Shown: positions 33,705-44,018, counted from the stretch's first letter. The stretch: DNA of 64,000 nt from Aquabacterium soli (GCF_003933735.1 NZ_RSED01000006.1:186001-250000), one strand, 5' to 3'. Numbers and translations: made by a program. Notes: generated by a model from the sequence alone, not told the origin.

Positions 33705-35327
33705 ATGCCCGCCATCGTCACCCAACTCAACCCGCGCGCCGAGAGCTTCCGCGCCAACGCCCAAGCCATGCAAGCCCTGGTGGCCGACCTGGACGCGCAG
33801 CTCGAACGCATCGCCCTGGGCGGTGGCGAGGCCACGCGCGCCAAGCACCTCGCCCGCGGCAAGCTGCTGCCTCGTGACCGCGTGGAGCGCCTGCTCGACC
33901 CCGGCTCGCCCTTCCTGGAGATCGCGCCACTCGCCGCACTGAACGTGTACGACAACGCCTCGCCCTGCGCCGGCGTGATCGCGGGCATCGGCCGCGTGGC
34001 GGGTGTGGAATGCGTGATCGTCTGCAACGACGCCACGGTCAAGGGCGGCACCTACTACCCGCTCACCGTCAAGAAGCACCTGCGTGCGCAGGAGATCGCC
34101 TGGACCAACCACCTGCCCTGCATCTACCTGGTGGACAGCGGCGGCGCCAACCTGCCCAACCAGGACGAGGTCTTCCCTGATCGGGACCACTTCGGCCGCA
34201 TCTTCTACAACCAGGCGCACATGAGCGCGCAGGGCATCCCGCAGATCGCCGTGGTGATGGGCTCGTGCACGGCTGGCGGCGCCTACATGCCCGCCATGAG
34301 CGACGAGACCATCATCGTGAAGAACCAGGGCACCATCTTCCTGGGCGGGCCGCCTTTGGTGAAGGCCGCCACGGGCGAGGTGGTGACCAGCGAAGACCTG
34401 GGCGGCGGCGATGTGCACACGCGCCTGTCGGGCGTGGCCGACCACCTGGCCGACGACGATCTGCACGCGCTGGCCATCGCGCGCCAAAGCGTCGCACGGC
34501 TGAATCGCTCTGCCCGCAACAAGCCTGGCGAACAGCAGCAGGCCTTGCAAGCCGCACGCGCGCCTTTGTACCCTTCCGAAGAACTCGACGGCGTCATCCC
34601 CACCGACACCCGCAAGCCCTTCGACGTGCGCGAGGTCATCGCCCGCCTGGTCGACGGCTCCGAGTTCGACGAGTTCAAGGCCCGCTACGGCACCACGCTG
34701 GTCACTGGCTTCGCGCACATCGAAGGCATGCCCGTGGGCATCATCGCCAACAACGGCATCCTGTTTTCTGAAAGCGCCAACAAGGGCGCGCACTTCATCG
34801 AGCTGTGCTGCCAGCGCAAGATCCCGCTGGTGTTCCTGCAGAACATCACGGGCTTCATGGTGGGGCGCAAGTTCGAGAACGAAGGCATCGCGCGGGCCGG
34901 CGCCAAGATGGTCACGGCCGTGGCCTGCGCGCAGGTACCCAAGTTCACGGTGATCATCGGCGGCTCCTTCGGCGCGGGCAACTACGGCATGTGCGGCCGG
35001 GCCTTCGATCCACGATTCGTGTGGATGTGGCCCAACGCGCGCATCAGCGTGATGGGTGGCGAGCAGGCCGCCAGCGTGCTGGCCACCGTCAAGCGCGACG
35101 GCATCGAGGGCAAGGGCGGGCAATGGTCATCGGATGAGGAGGCTGCATTCAAGGCCCCCATCCGCGAGCAGTACGACGCCCAAGGCCACCCCTACTACGC
35201 CTCGGCCCGCCTGTGGGACGACGGCGTGATCCGCCCCGCCGACACACGCCGCGTACTGGCCCTGGGCCTGAGCGCCAGCCTCAACGCCCCGATCGCGGAC
35301 ACGCGCTTCGGCGTCTTCCGCATGTGA
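33705..35327 (+). CDS. liuB: Methylcrotonyl-CoA carboxylase beta subunit (carboxyltransferase)
   Basis: A 540-residue protein of the acyl-CoA carboxyltransferase family with two crotonase-like halves. It transfers carboxyl from biotin to 3-methylcrotonyl-CoA, giving 3-methylglutaconyl-CoA in leucine degradation. Visible signatures include [44 protein letters not shown] and [15 protein letters not shown]. Length and the [16 protein letters not shown] segment fit MccB rather than PccB. The other subunit (liuD), hydratase, HMG-CoA lyase and isovaleryl-CoA dehydrogenase follow in the same operon, which fixes the assignment. Confidence 0.95.
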   Translation: MPAIVTQLNPRAESFRANAQAMQALVADLDAQLERIALGGGEATRAKHLARGKLLPRDRVERLLDPGSPFLEIAPLAALNVYDNASPCAGVIAGIGRVAGVECVIVCNDATVKGGTYYPLTVKKHLRAQEIAWTNHLPCIYLVDSGGANLPNQDEVFPDRDHFGRIFYNQAHMSAQGIPQIAVVMGSCTAGGAYMPAMSDETIIVKNQGTIFLGGPPLVKAATGEVVTSEDLGGGDVHTRLSGVADHLADDDLHALAIARQSVARLNRSARNKPGEQQQALQAARAPLYPSEELDGVIPTDTRKPFDVREVIARLVDGSEFDEFKARYGTTLVTGFAHIEGMPVGIIANNGILFSESANKGAHFIELCCQRKIPLVFLQNITGFMVGRKFENEGIARAGAKMVTAVACAQVPKFTVIIGGSFGAGNYGMCGRAFDPRFVWMWPNARISVMGGEQAASVLATVKRDGIEGKGGQWSSDEEAAFKAPIREQYDAQGHPYYASARLWDDGVIRPADTRRVLALGLSASLNAPIADTRFGVFRM

Positions 35328-35338
35328 GCTTGCAACGC

Positions 35339-36139
35339 ATGAACTCCACCCTCGACATCCAGCGACACGATCTGGCCGGCGGCCATGTGGCCACCGTGCG
35401 CCTGAACCGACCCGAGCGCCGCAACGCCTTCGACGCCGACGTGATCACCGAGCTCACGGCCGCCTTCCAGGCCCTGGCGGCAGAGGATGGCCTGCGCGCC
35501 GTGGTATTGGGCGCGCACGGCAAGGCCTTCTGCGCCGGCGCCGACCTGAACTGGATGCGCGCCATGGCCGACTACAGCTGGGACGAGAACCGCGCCGACG
35601 GCGCCCGCCTGGCGGACCTGCTGTGGACGCTGGCTGCCTGCCCCGTGCCCCTGATCGGCCAGGTGCAGGGCGATTGCTACGGCGGCGGCGTAGGCCTGGC
35701 GGCCACCTGCGACATCGTGGTGGCGGCGCACGAGGCCGTGTTCAGCCTGTCCGAGGTCAAGCTGGGCCTGATCCCCGCCACCATCAGCCCCTACGTGATC
35801 CGCGCCATCGGCGAGCGCAACGCGCGCCGCTACTTCACCACGGCCGAGCGCTTCGATGCGGTCACGGCGCAGCGCCTGGGCCTGGTGCACGAGGTGTGTA
35901 CGGCTGAAGAGCTACCAGGCAAGGTCGAGGCCCTGCTCCAGGCCATCGCGGCCAACGGCCCGCAGGCCGTGCGCGCCAGCAAGCGCCTGATCCACGACAT
36001 CGCCGGCGCGGTGATCGAGCCCGCCTTGAGCGAGCGCACCGCGAAGATCATCGCCGACGTGCGCGCCAGCGACGAAGGCCGCGAAGGCATGCGCGCCTTC
36101 CTGGACAAGCGTGCGCCCGCGTGGCAGACCCCCCAGTGA
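35339..36139 (+). CDS. liuC: Methylglutaconyl-CoA hydratase (enoyl-CoA hydratase family)
   Basis: A 266-residue crotonase-fold enzyme. It hydrates 3-methylglutaconyl-CoA to HMG-CoA. The oxyanion-hole regions are GAHGKAFCAGADLNWM and GDCYGGGVGLAATCDIV, and EVKLGLIPATISPYVI follows. The position between the two methylcrotonyl-CoA carboxylase subunit genes argues for the leucine-pathway substrate; by sequence alone it would be a generic enoyl-CoA hydratase. The ATG is 11 bp after liuB, so the two are probably translated from one message. Confidence 0.92.
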   Translation: MNSTLDIQRHDLAGGHVATVRLNRPERRNAFDADVITELTAAFQALAAEDGLRAVVLGAHGKAFCAGADLNWMRAMADYSWDENRADGARLADLLWTLAACPVPLIGQVQGDCYGGGVGLAATCDIVVAAHEAVFSLSEVKLGLIPATISPYVIRAIGERNARRYFTTAERFDAVTAQRLGLVHEVCTAEELPGKVEALLQAIAANGPQAVRASKRLIHDIAGAVIEPALSERTAKIIADVRASDEGREGMRAFLDKRAPAWQTPQ

Positions 36140-36152
36140 ATTGAAGGCCAGC

Positions 36153-38216
36153 ATGTTCACCAAGATCCTGATTGCGAACCGTGGCGAGATCGCCTGCCGT
36201 GTGGCCGCCACCGCGCGCCGCCTGGGCATCCGCACCGTGGCCGTCTACTCCGATGCCGACGCCAACGCCGCACACGTTCAGGCCTGCGACGAGGCCGTGC
36301 GCCTGGGGCCCGCTGCCGCGCGCGACAGCTACCTGCGCGCAGATCTGATCCTGGCCGCAGCGCAGGCCACGGGTGCGCAGGCCGTGCACCCCGGCTACGG
36401 TTTCCTCAGCGAGAACGAAGGCTTCGCGCAAGCCTGTGCCGATGCTGGCATCGCCTTCATCGGCCCGCCCGCCTCGGCCATCGCGGCCATGGGCAGCAAG
36501 TCGGCTGCCAAGCAGTTGATGGAACAGGCAGACGTGCCCCTGGTGCCCGGCTACCACGGCGACAACCAGGACACGGCCTTCCTGCGCGAACAAGCCACGC
36601 GCATCGGCTACCCCGTGTTGATCAAGGCCAGCTCGGGCGGTGGCGGCAAGGGCATGCGGGTGGTGCGCAGCGAGGCCGAATTTGACGCGGCCCTGGCCTC
36701 CTGCCAGCGCGAAGCCGCCGCCAGCTTCGGCAGCGCACAAGTGCTGGTGGAGCGCTACCTGCAACGCCCACGCCACATCGAGATCCAGGTGTTCGGCGAC
36801 ACCCAGGGCCACTACGTGCACCTGTTCGAGCGCGACTGCTCCGTGCAACGCCGCCACCAGAAGGTGCTGGAAGAAGCGCCCGCCCCCGGCATGAAGCCCG
36901 AGCACCGCAGCGCCATGGGCTCAGCGGCCATCGCCGCCGCGCGCAGTGTGGGCTACGTGGGCGCAGGCACGGTGGAGTTCATCGTCGAGCATGACTTTGC
37001 CGACACGGGCCGTTTTTATTTCATGGAGATGAACACGCGCCTGCAGGTGGAGCACCCCGTCACCGAAGCCATCACCGGTCACGATCTGGTCGAGTGGCAA
37101 CTGCGCGTGGCCGCAGGTGAGCCTCTGCCCGTCACGCAGGATCAGTTGGCCGTCCATGGCCATGCCATCGAGGCCCGCATCTGCGCCGAGAACCCCGACC
37201 AGCAGTTCCTGCCCGCCGTGGGACGCCTGCGCCTGCTGCGCACGCCCGATGCGGCCAGTTTCACGCGCGCCAATGTGCGCATCGACAGCGGTGTGCGCGA
37301 AGGCGATGAAATCACGCCGCATTACGACTCGATGATCGCCAAGCTGATCGTGTGGGCGCCTGATCGCGCACAGGCATTGGTGCGGCTGGATGCTGCCTTG
37401 GCGCAACTGCACATCAGCGACCTGGGCGAAGGCGGGCTCCACACCAACGTGGATTTCCTGCGTCGTGTGGCAGCCACCGACTCTTTTAACCAGGCCGATC
37501 TGGACACAGGTCTGATCGAGCGTGAGCAGGCCGCGCTGTTCGTCCTTACAGAGCCATCCCGGGCCTGGCTGGTCGCGGCAGCCGCGGCACGCTTGCTGCA
37601 CACAGATGCCGCCGGCAGCCAATCCAGAGGCCCCGCAGACACCAGCGGCCAACACACCAGGCCATCGCCCTGGGGACGGGCCGATGCATGGCGCCTGCAA
37701 GCTGGACAAGGCCGTCGCTGGCTGGACCTGGCCGTGCAAGGCCAGAACGACGCACTGCACGGCATGCTCGTACACCACCGCGACGGCACCCTGGCGCTGG
37801 AGATCGACGGTCTACGGCGCTCCTTCCAGGTGCAACCCCTGAGCGTCGACCTCTTCGACATCACCCTGGATGACGAGCGCCGTCGACTGAACATCCACCG
37901 GCACGGCGCCATCATCGAGGTGTTCGGCGACAAGCTGCATGCCCGCCTCTCACTGAGCGATCCCTTCTTGCGCACCACCGGCGGCGACACCCACGCCGGT
38001 CAGCTCGTCACGCAGATGCCCGGACGCGTGCTGGCCCTGCTCGTCTCCGCTGGCCAGCAGGTCAGCAAGGGCCAGCCGCTGGTCGTCACCGAGGCGATGA
38101 AAATGGAACACACGCTCAGCGCCCCGCGAGACGGCACCGTGGCCGAACTGCTGTGCCAGGTGGGCGACCAGGTGGCCGAAGGCACCGAGCTGCTGCGCCT
38201 GGACGCAACGGCCTGA
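36153..38216 (+). CDS. liuD: Methylcrotonyl-CoA carboxylase alpha subunit (biotin carboxylase + BCCP)
   Basis: A 687-residue protein. The biotin carboxylase domain (about 1-450) starts MFTKILIANRGEIACRV and has the ATP-grasp motif KASSGGGGKGMRVV and EMNTRLQVEHPVTE. A central linker/BT domain and the C-terminal biotinyl domain (about 610-685) follow, with the biotinylation site EAMKMEHTL. It carboxylates its own biotin using ATP and bicarbonate, then the liuB subunit transfers the carboxyl group. It starts 13 bp after liuC. The stretch around residues 490-520 (RLLHTDAAGSQSRGPADTSG) is a variable linker. Confidence 0.95.
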   Translation: MFTKILIANRGEIACRVAATARRLGIRTVAVYSDADANAAHVQACDEAVRLGPAAARDSYLRADLILAAAQATGAQAVHPGYGFLSENEGFAQACADAGIAFIGPPASAIAAMGSKSAAKQLMEQADVPLVPGYHGDNQDTAFLREQATRIGYPVLIKASSGGGGKGMRVVRSEAEFDAALASCQREAAASFGSAQVLVERYLQRPRHIEIQVFGDTQGHYVHLFERDCSVQRRHQKVLEEAPAPGMKPEHRSAMGSAAIAAARSVGYVGAGTVEFIVEHDFADTGRFYFMEMNTRLQVEHPVTEAITGHDLVEWQLRVAAGEPLPVTQDQLAVHGHAIEARICAENPDQQFLPAVGRLRLLRTPDAASFTRANVRIDSGVREGDEITPHYDSMIAKLIVWAPDRAQALVRLDAALAQLHISDLGEGGLHTNVDFLRRVAATDSFNQADLDTGLIEREQAALFVLTEPSRAWLVAAAAARLLHTDAAGSQSRGPADTSGQHTRPSPWGRADAWRLQAGQGRRWLDLAVQGQNDALHGMLVHHRDGTLALEIDGLRRSFQVQPLSVDLFDITLDDERRRLNIHRHGAIIEVFGDKLHARLSLSDPFLRTTGGDTHAGQLVTQMPGRVLALLVSAGQQVSKGQPLVVTEAMKMEHTLSAPRDGTVAELLCQVGDQVAEGTELLRLDATA

Positions 38217-38247
38217 GCACACACCCAAGACACCCCCAGGACACATC

Positions 38248-39156
38248 ATGCTCCCCACCCATGTCCAGCTCGTCGACGTCGGCCCGCGCGACGGCCTGCA
38301 GAACGAAGCCCAGCCCGTGGCCGCAGCCCACAAGATCGAACTTGTGCACCGCCTGCAGGCCGCTGGCCTGAAGCAGATCGAGGTCACCAGCTTCGTCAGC
38401 CCCAAGTGGGTGCCGCAGATGGGTGACAACACCGAGGTGATGGCGGGCATCCAGCGCCAGCCCGGTGTGCGCTACTCCGTGCTCACGCCCAACATGAAGG
38501 GTTTCGAAGGCGCGCTGGCCGCCCAGGCCGACGAGGTCGTGATCTTCGCGGCCGCCAGTGAGGCCTTCAGCCAGCGCAACATCAACTGCTCCATCGCCGA
38601 ATCCATCGAGCGTTTCCGGCCCGTGGCGCAGGCCGCGCGCCAGCACGGCCTGCGCGTGCGCGCCGCGGTGTCGTGTGCCTTGGGCTGCCCGTACGAAGGC
38701 GATATCGCGATCGACAAGGTGGTGGACGTGGCCCGCCGCCTGCAGGGCATCGGCAGCCACCACATCGGCATCGCCGACACCATCGGCGTGGGCACGGCCG
38801 GCCGCGTGAGCCAGGTGATGGAAGCCACGCTCAAGCATGTACCGCTGGCTGAGCTGAGCGGCCATTTCCACGACACCTATGGCCAGGCGCTGACCAACAT
38901 CCACGCCTGCCTGCAGCTGGGCATCCACACCTTCGACGCCAGCATCGCCGGCCTGGGCGGCTGCCCTTATGCCAAGGGCGCCACCGGCAACGTGGCCACC
39001 GAGGACGTGGTCTACCTGCTGCACGGCCTGGGCATCCACACCGGGCTGGACCTGGACGCGCTGGTCGATGCCGGCGCCTACATCAGCGGCGTGCTGGGCC
39101 GCCCGCCAGCATCGCGCGTGGCCAAGGCCCTGCTGGCCAAGCGCGCCAACGCTTGA
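38248..39156 (+). CDS. liuE: Hydroxymethylglutaryl-CoA lyase
   Basis: A 302-residue TIM-barrel enzyme that cleaves HMG-CoA to acetyl-CoA and acetoacetate, the last step of the leucine pathway. Signatures: [12 protein letters not shown] with the catalytic Arg-Asp at the N terminus, [15 protein letters not shown], the metal-binding [10 protein letters not shown] and the loop cysteine in [19 protein letters not shown]. Length matches bacterial HMG-CoA lyases. It lies 31 bp after liuD and 58 bp before liuA in the operon. Confidence 0.96.
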   Translation: MLPTHVQLVDVGPRDGLQNEAQPVAAAHKIELVHRLQAAGLKQIEVTSFVSPKWVPQMGDNTEVMAGIQRQPGVRYSVLTPNMKGFEGALAAQADEVVIFAAASEAFSQRNINCSIAESIERFRPVAQAARQHGLRVRAAVSCALGCPYEGDIAIDKVVDVARRLQGIGSHHIGIADTIGVGTAGRVSQVMEATLKHVPLAELSGHFHDTYGQALTNIHACLQLGIHTFDASIAGLGGCPYAKGATGNVATEDVVYLLHGLGIHTGLDLDALVDAGAYISGVLGRPPASRVAKALLAKRANA

Positions 39157-39214
39157 AGCGCACGCACAACGACGCCCAAAGACCGACAACCGAGACACCC
39201 ACCGAGGAGACACC

Positions 39215-40399
39215 ATGAGCAGCACCCTGCCCGGCCTGAACCACATGCTCGGCGACGACATCGATGCCTTGCGCGACGCCGTGCGCACTTTCGCCGAACG
39301 GGAGATCGCACCGCGCGCCGCCGCCATCGACCGCGACAACTTCTTCCCCGCGGACGTGTGGAAGAAGCTGGGCGACCTGGGCCTGCACGGTCTCACCGTG
39401 TCGGAGGAATATGGCGGCACCAACCTGGGCTACACCGCCCACATGGTGGCCATGGAAGAGGTCAGCCGCGCCAGCGCCTCGGTGGGCCTGAGCTACGGCG
39501 CGCACTCCAACCTGGCCGTCAACCAGATCCACCGCAATGGCACGTCGGCACAGAAGCAGAAGTACCTGCCCAAGCTGGTCAGCGGAGAGCACGTGGGTGC
39601 ACTGGCCATGAGCGAGCCCAACGCCGGATCGGACGTGATCAGCATGAAGCTGCGCGCAGACCGCAGGGGTGACCGCTACGTGCTCAACGGCAGCAAGATG
39701 TGGATCACCAACGGCGGCGATGCCGACACCCTGGTCGTCTACGCCAAGACCGAGCCCGAGGCCGGTGCCAAGGGCATGACCGCCTTCATCATCGAGAAGG
39801 GCTTCAAGGGCTTCAGCAAGGGCCAGCACCTGGACAAGCTGGGCATGCGCGGCTCCAACACCTACCCGCTGTTCTTCGAGGACTGCGAAGTACCGGCGGA
39901 GAACGTGCTGGGCGGCGAAGGCCATGGCGCCAAGGTGCTGATGAGCGGCCTGGACTACGAACGCGCCGTGCTGTCGGGTGGCCCACTGGGCATCATGCAG
40001 GCCGTGATGGACAATGTGGTGCCCTACGTGCACGATCGCAAGCAGTTCGGCCAGGCCATCGGCGAGTTCCAGCTGCTGCAGGGCAAGCTGGCCGACATGT
40101 ACACGGTGCAGCAGGCCGCACGCGCGTTCGCCTACACCGTGGCCAAGAACCTCGACGCCATGGGCCCAGCCCATGCACGCCATGTGCGCAAGGACTGCGC
40201 CGCGCTGATCCTGTGGACGGCCGAGAAGGCTACCTGGATGGCCGGAGAAGGCGTGCAGATCTTCGGCGGCAACGGCTACATCAACGACTACCCGCTGGGC
40301 CGCCTGTGGCGCGATGCCAAGCTCTACGAGATCGGCGCGGGCACCTCCGAGATCCGCCGCATGCTGATCGGCCGCGAGCTGTTCGCCGAGACGGCCTGA
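39215..40399 (+). CDS. liuA: Isovaleryl-CoA dehydrogenase
   Basis: A 394-residue FAD-dependent acyl-CoA dehydrogenase. It oxidises isovaleryl-CoA to 3-methylcrotonyl-CoA and passes electrons to ETF. Motifs include [48 protein letters not shown] and the C-terminal [20 protein letters not shown] with [16 protein letters not shown]. In this subgroup the catalytic glutamate lies in the middle of the chain; [14 protein letters not shown] here fits isovaleryl-CoA dehydrogenase. The start ([11 protein letters not shown]) has GAGGAG upstream. Here liuA comes after liuE rather than leading the operon as in Pseudomonas. Confidence 0.95.
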   Translation: MSSTLPGLNHMLGDDIDALRDAVRTFAEREIAPRAAAIDRDNFFPADVWKKLGDLGLHGLTVSEEYGGTNLGYTAHMVAMEEVSRASASVGLSYGAHSNLAVNQIHRNGTSAQKQKYLPKLVSGEHVGALAMSEPNAGSDVISMKLRADRRGDRYVLNGSKMWITNGGDADTLVVYAKTEPEAGAKGMTAFIIEKGFKGFSKGQHLDKLGMRGSNTYPLFFEDCEVPAENVLGGEGHGAKVLMSGLDYERAVLSGGPLGIMQAVMDNVVPYVHDRKQFGQAIGEFQLLQGKLADMYTVQQAARAFAYTVAKNLDAMGPAHARHVRKDCAALILWTAEKATWMAGEGVQIFGGNGYINDYPLGRLWRDAKLYEIGAGTSEIRRMLIGRELFAETA

Positions 40400-40429
40400 T
40401 ACCGCCCAACCATTCAAACGAACCACACC

Positions 40430-41212
40430 ATGAAGATCCAGGACAGCGTCTTCCTCATCACCGGCGGCAGCTCCGGCCTGGGCGCCGCCACCGCGCTCGC
40501 GGCCCTGCAGGCCGGTGCACGCGTCGTCATCGCCGACCTGCGCGAGCCACCCGCCGACAGCCCCCTTGCCAGCCATGCCAATGCCGTGTTCGTGTCCACC
40601 GACGTGGGCAGCGCAGAAAGCGCCCAGCGAGCCGTCGACACCGCCGTGAACCGCTTTGGCCGGCTGGATGTGCTGGTCAACGCCGCGGGCATCGGCCCGG
40701 CCGAGAAGATCCATGGCAAGAACGGCCCGCACCGGCTGGACAGCTTCGCGCGCACGCTGGAGGTGAACCTGACGGGCAGCTTCAACATGATGCGCCTGGC
40801 TGTGCCCGCGATGATCGAATCTGGTCCCAGCACCGATGACCAGGCCGACCAGAGTGCCTCGCAGGGCGTGATCGTCAACACCGCCTCGGTGGCAGCGTTC
40901 GACGGCCAGATCGGCCAGTGCGCCTACGCCGCGTCCAAGGGCGGCATCGTGGCCATGACCCTCCCCGCCGCGCGCGAACTGGCGCGTGATCGCATCCGCG
41001 TGCTGACCATCGCCCCCGGCATCTTCGAGACGCCCATGCTCAAGGGCCTGCCGCAAGAGGTGCAGGAATCGCTGGGCGCCACCGTGCCCCACCCGGCGCG
41101 CCTGGGCCGGCCCAGCGAGTACGCGGCCATGGTGCGCCACATCGTCGAGAACGAGTACCTCAATGGCGAGGTGATCCGGCTCGATGGCGGCATCCGCATG
41201 ACGCCGCGCTGA
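40430..41212 (+). CDS. Short-chain dehydrogenase (3-hydroxyacyl-CoA dehydrogenase type II-like)
   Basis: A 260-residue Rossmann-fold SDR. It has the NAD-binding motif TGGSSGLGAATALA near the start, NAAGIG, and the catalytic Tyr-Lys pair in YAASKGG. The C-terminal DGGIRMTPR is typical of the HSD17B10 branch, which oxidises 2-methyl-3-hydroxybutyryl-CoA (isoleucine pathway) or short 3-hydroxyacyl-CoAs. Position between isovaleryl-CoA dehydrogenase and a thiolase suggests the operon also serves isoleucine or fatty-acid breakdown. The exact substrate is an inference. Confidence 0.9.
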   Translation: MKIQDSVFLITGGSSGLGAATALAALQAGARVVIADLREPPADSPLASHANAVFVSTDVGSAESAQRAVDTAVNRFGRLDVLVNAAGIGPAEKIHGKNGPHRLDSFARTLEVNLTGSFNMMRLAVPAMIESGPSTDDQADQSASQGVIVNTASVAAFDGQIGQCAYAASKGGIVAMTLPAARELARDRIRVLTIAPGIFETPMLKGLPQEVQESLGATVPHPARLGRPSEYAAMVRHIVENEYLNGEVIRLDGGIRMTPR

Positions 41213-41260
41213 GCACGCTGCCCACTCATTGCACGATCGATCACCAAGCCTGGAGCACCC

Positions 41261-42466
41261 ATGAGCGCAGCCCACGATCCCGTCGTCATCATCGGCGCGC
41301 GCCGCACGCCCATCGGCAGCTTCCAGGGCGCCCTGTCCTCATTGAGCAGCCCCGCACTGGGGGGTGTGGCCATCGCGGCCGCCATCGCCCAGGCCGGGGT
41401 GCCCCCCGAGCTGATCGACGAAGTGCTGATGGGCAACTGTCTGATGGCAGGCGTGGGCCAGGCCCCAGCGCGTCAGGCCCTGCGCGCGGCCGGCCTGCCC
41501 GTCAGCGTGCCGGCCACCACGCTCAGCAAGATGTGCGGCTCTGCCATGAAGACGGTGATGCTGGCGCATGACCAGTTGCTCGCGGGCACGGCCCGGGTGC
41601 TGGTGGCTGGCGGCATGGAGTCCATGAGCCAGGCGCCCTACCTGCTGCCATCAGCGCGCGCCGGTCAGCGCCTGGGGCACGGCCAGATGATCGACCACAT
41701 GTTCTTCGACGGGCTGCAGGACGCCTACGATGGCCAGTTGATGGGTGCGCATGCCGACCGTGTGGCCGAACGCCTGGGCTTCGACCGTGCCAGCCAGGAT
41801 GCCTACGCGTTGCGCTCGGTGCAGCGCGCGCAGGATGCGGTGGCCAGGGGCCTGTTCGACACCGAGATCAGCCCGGTCACGGTGCCCGGCACGAGAGACG
41901 CGCCTGCCCGCACTGTCGAGCAGGACGAAACCCCAGGCCAGTGCCAGCCCGACAAGATCACACGGCTCAAGGCCGCCTTCCGCAGCAGCGACGAGGGCGG
42001 AACGGTCACCGCCGCCAGTTCAGCGTCCATCTCGGACGGCGCTGCCGCACTGGTGCTCTGCCGCGAGAGCACGGCCTCTGCGAAGGGCTGGCGACCGCTG
42101 GCGCGCCTGGTGGCGCACAGCACGCATGCCGCGGAGCCCGGAGACTTCGCCAGCGCCCCCGTGGGGGCCATCACCCAGTTGCTGACCCGCGTGGGCTGGG
42201 AGGCCCGCCAGGTCGATCTTTACGAGATCAACGAGGCCTTCGCCATGGTGCCGATGATCGCCATCCGCGAACTTGGACTTGACGAGGGCCAAGTGAATGT
42301 GCGGGGCGGGGCCTGCGCAATGGGACACCCGATTGGCGCGACTGGCGCCCGCATCATCGTGACCTTGCTCCATACCTTGGCGCAGACCGGTGGCATACGC
42401 GGCGTTGCCTCACTGTGCATTGGGGGCGGTGAGGCCACGGCCATCGCCCTGGAACGGCTGGGCTGA
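41261..42466 (+). CDS. Acetyl-CoA acetyltransferase (thiolase)
   Basis: A 401-residue thiolase. The nucleophilic cysteine is in LSKMCGSAMKTVML (about residue 90); the C-terminal catalytic residues are in YEINEAFAMV, GGACAMGHPIGATGARI and CIGGGEATAIAL. It would split acetoacetyl-CoA (formed from the HMG-CoA lyase product) to two acetyl-CoA, or cleave 2-methylacetoacetyl-CoA. It is the last gene of the tetR-liu operon, 48 bp after the SDR gene, and converges with a lipoprotein gene. Confidence 0.94.
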   Translation: MSAAHDPVVIIGARRTPIGSFQGALSSLSSPALGGVAIAAAIAQAGVPPELIDEVLMGNCLMAGVGQAPARQALRAAGLPVSVPATTLSKMCGSAMKTVMLAHDQLLAGTARVLVAGGMESMSQAPYLLPSARAGQRLGHGQMIDHMFFDGLQDAYDGQLMGAHADRVAERLGFDRASQDAYALRSVQRAQDAVARGLFDTEISPVTVPGTRDAPARTVEQDETPGQCQPDKITRLKAAFRSSDEGGTVTAASSASISDGAAALVLCRESTASAKGWRPLARLVAHSTHAAEPGDFASAPVGAITQLLTRVGWEARQVDLYEINEAFAMVPMIAIRELGLDEGQVNVRGGACAMGHPIGATGARIIVTLLHTLAQTGGIRGVASLCIGGGEATAIALERLG

Positions 42467-42507
42467 GTTCTCCCCCAATCCAGCGCGGCTGGTTCTGCCA
42501 GAGAAAC

Positions 42508-43374
42508 CTATTCGTTCTCTTTCTTCCTGCCGCCCCAGCCTGGGTGTCGCCTGTCAGGATCACGCTCGCGTCTGTCAGCCATCGGCGCCCGCCGTGGGTC
42601 TTCACCCCTGGCCGTCATGCCCTGGGGAGCCGGTTGCGCCCCGGGCGATGGTGCCGCCGCAGGGCGGGGGTGAAACGCCGGGCCGCGCGTGCCTCGCACA
42701 TCGGACGGCGAAACGGGGGGACGCGGTTGGGGTTGAGCCTGCGGTTGGGGTTCAGCCTGCAACTGCGGCTGCGGCTCGGCCCTGCGGAAAATACCGGCTC
42801 CCCAGCGTCGCCCCGGGTGAGGTGCGGGGGCCTCGTTGACGCCCGTGTTGTCGCGATCATTCGCCCGATCGCCCCGCCACACAGGCCTGCCAGCAGGCGC
42901 CGGAGGCACCACGGGATCCCTGACCGTCACCCGCGGCGGACGAGGAGCCGGCGGCATGAACCCGACATTCGGCCCTCGCCAGAACCCCGGCACGAACACG
43001 GTTCCCCCACCCCGGTTCTCGTAGTAGGGGTGCGTCCAGACATAGCCCGGGCGCGGTGGTGGGGCCCAACGACCGCTGCGCCACACCCAGCGGGACTGCC
43101 AGCCCCAGTAGCCACCGATCCATACCGCATCGAAAGATGGCCTGGGCGTGCGTACCTCCACCAACAAAGGCGGCGGCGCCACGTCGATGAACACGGCCTC
43201 AGGCTGCACCAGGGGTGCATCTTCGTACATATAAACCGTCGGCGCCTGCGAGGACGGCGCCCACACCCCAGGGGCGGACATGTAAGGGCCTGGCGGTTCG
43301 TACGCGCAGCCCCCCAGCACGCCAACGGCGCCCGTCAGGGCCACGGCGGGGCTCAGGGTTCTGGGAAAGCGCAT
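42508..43374 (-). CDS. WXXGXW/YXWGXW-repeat lipoprotein with Pro/Gln-rich tail
   Basis: A 288-residue predicted lipoprotein. The signal peptide ends in the lipobox GVLGGCAY. The middle part has Trp/Tyr/Gly repeats of the type IGGYWGWQSRWVWRSGRW and GFWRGPNVGFMPP, seen in the WXXGXW repeat family of envelope proteins of unknown function. The C-terminal third is low complexity: an Ala/Glu/Pro/Gln run (QPQLQAEPQPQAQPQPRP) and then basic, Asp/Arg-rich sequence ending GWGGRKKENE. GGAAAGG precedes the ATG. It could be a periplasmic or surface structural protein; function unknown. It stands alone between convergent thiolase and upstream flavin reductase genes. Confidence 0.8.
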   Translation of the reverse strand: MRFPRTLSPAVALTGAVGVLGGCAYEPPGPYMSAPGVWAPSSQAPTVYMYEDAPLVQPEAVFIDVAPPPLLVEVRTPRPSFDAVWIGGYWGWQSRWVWRSGRWAPPPRPGYVWTHPYYENRGGGTVFVPGFWRGPNVGFMPPAPRPPRVTVRDPVVPPAPAGRPVWRGDRANDRDNTGVNEAPAPHPGRRWGAGIFRRAEPQPQLQAEPQPQAQPQPRPPVSPSDVRGTRGPAFHPRPAAAPSPGAQPAPQGMTARGEDPRRAPMADRRERDPDRRHPGWGGRKKENE

Positions 43375-43457
43375 CGTGAACCTTTCCTGGATGCAACACA
43401 TCATCTAACGAAGTCTGCATGACACCCGTTGACATGCGTTCACGCAGACACAGACTG

Positions 43458-44018
43458 TCACAGCATCCCGGGGCGGAACATCGAGCGTCGGCTGATCGCC
43501 TGGCCCGCCACCATGAAGACCCCGTCGCCCGTGTAATGCAGTGTCCGGGGATGCTTCGGCGAGGGCGCCACGTGCGCCTTGACCACTTCGAAGACGAAGA
43601 GGTTGTAGCGCTTCACCAGGGCATCATCGTGCAGTCGGCACTCGAAGCTGGCGTGGCACTCCCGGATCAAGGGGGCCTGCACCTGGTGTGCCGTCTGCGC
43701 CGTCAATCCGAAGGATTCGAACTTGTCGACCTCGGCGCCGCTGCAGTTGCCGATGCCCACCACCTGATCGGTGAGCACGGTGGTGGGCAGGTTGATCACG
43801 CATTCGCGGCTGCGCCGGATCATCTCGAAGCTGTGGTTGGCGCTGGAGATCACGCAGCCCACCAGTGAAGGGCTGAACTCCATGACCAGGTGCCAGCCCA
43901 CCGTCATGATGTTGCGCTGCCCTTGCCACGCGGACGAGACCAGCACGATGGGCCCGGGCTCCAGATAACGGCGCACCTGCGCCACCGGAAAGTCCTGCCG
44001 ACGCGGAGCTCTGCTCAT
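43458..44018 (-). CDS. Flavin reductase family protein
   Basis: A 186-residue FMN-binding split-barrel protein. Signature stretches: LEPGPIVLVSSAWQGQRNIM, GWHLVMEFSPSLVGCVIS, RECVINLPTTVLTDQVVGIG and DKFESFGLTAQ. These match NADH:flavin oxidoreductase-like proteins. The start overlaps the end of the LysR gene by ATGA and has a strong AAGGAG site, so the regulator and this protein form an operon. A LysR regulator co-transcribed with a flavin reductase suggests control of a redox function, target unknown. It differs in sequence from the other flavin reductase-like gene at 20207. Confidence 0.9.
   Translation of the reverse strand: MSRAPRRQDFPVAQVRRYLEPGPIVLVSSAWQGQRNIMTVGWHLVMEFSPSLVGCVISSANHSFEMIRRSRECVINLPTTVLTDQVVGIGNCSGAEVDKFESFGLTAQTAHQVQAPLIRECHASFECRLHDDALVKRYNLFVFEVVKAHVAPSPKHPRTLHYTGDGVFMVAGQAISRRSMFRPGML

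Noticed and set aside
39083..41275. A 730-residue minus-strand open frame opposite liuA and the SDR gene
   Set aside because: It spans two genuine plus-strand genes and their intergenic gap, which a real gene would not mirror. Composition is shadow-like.
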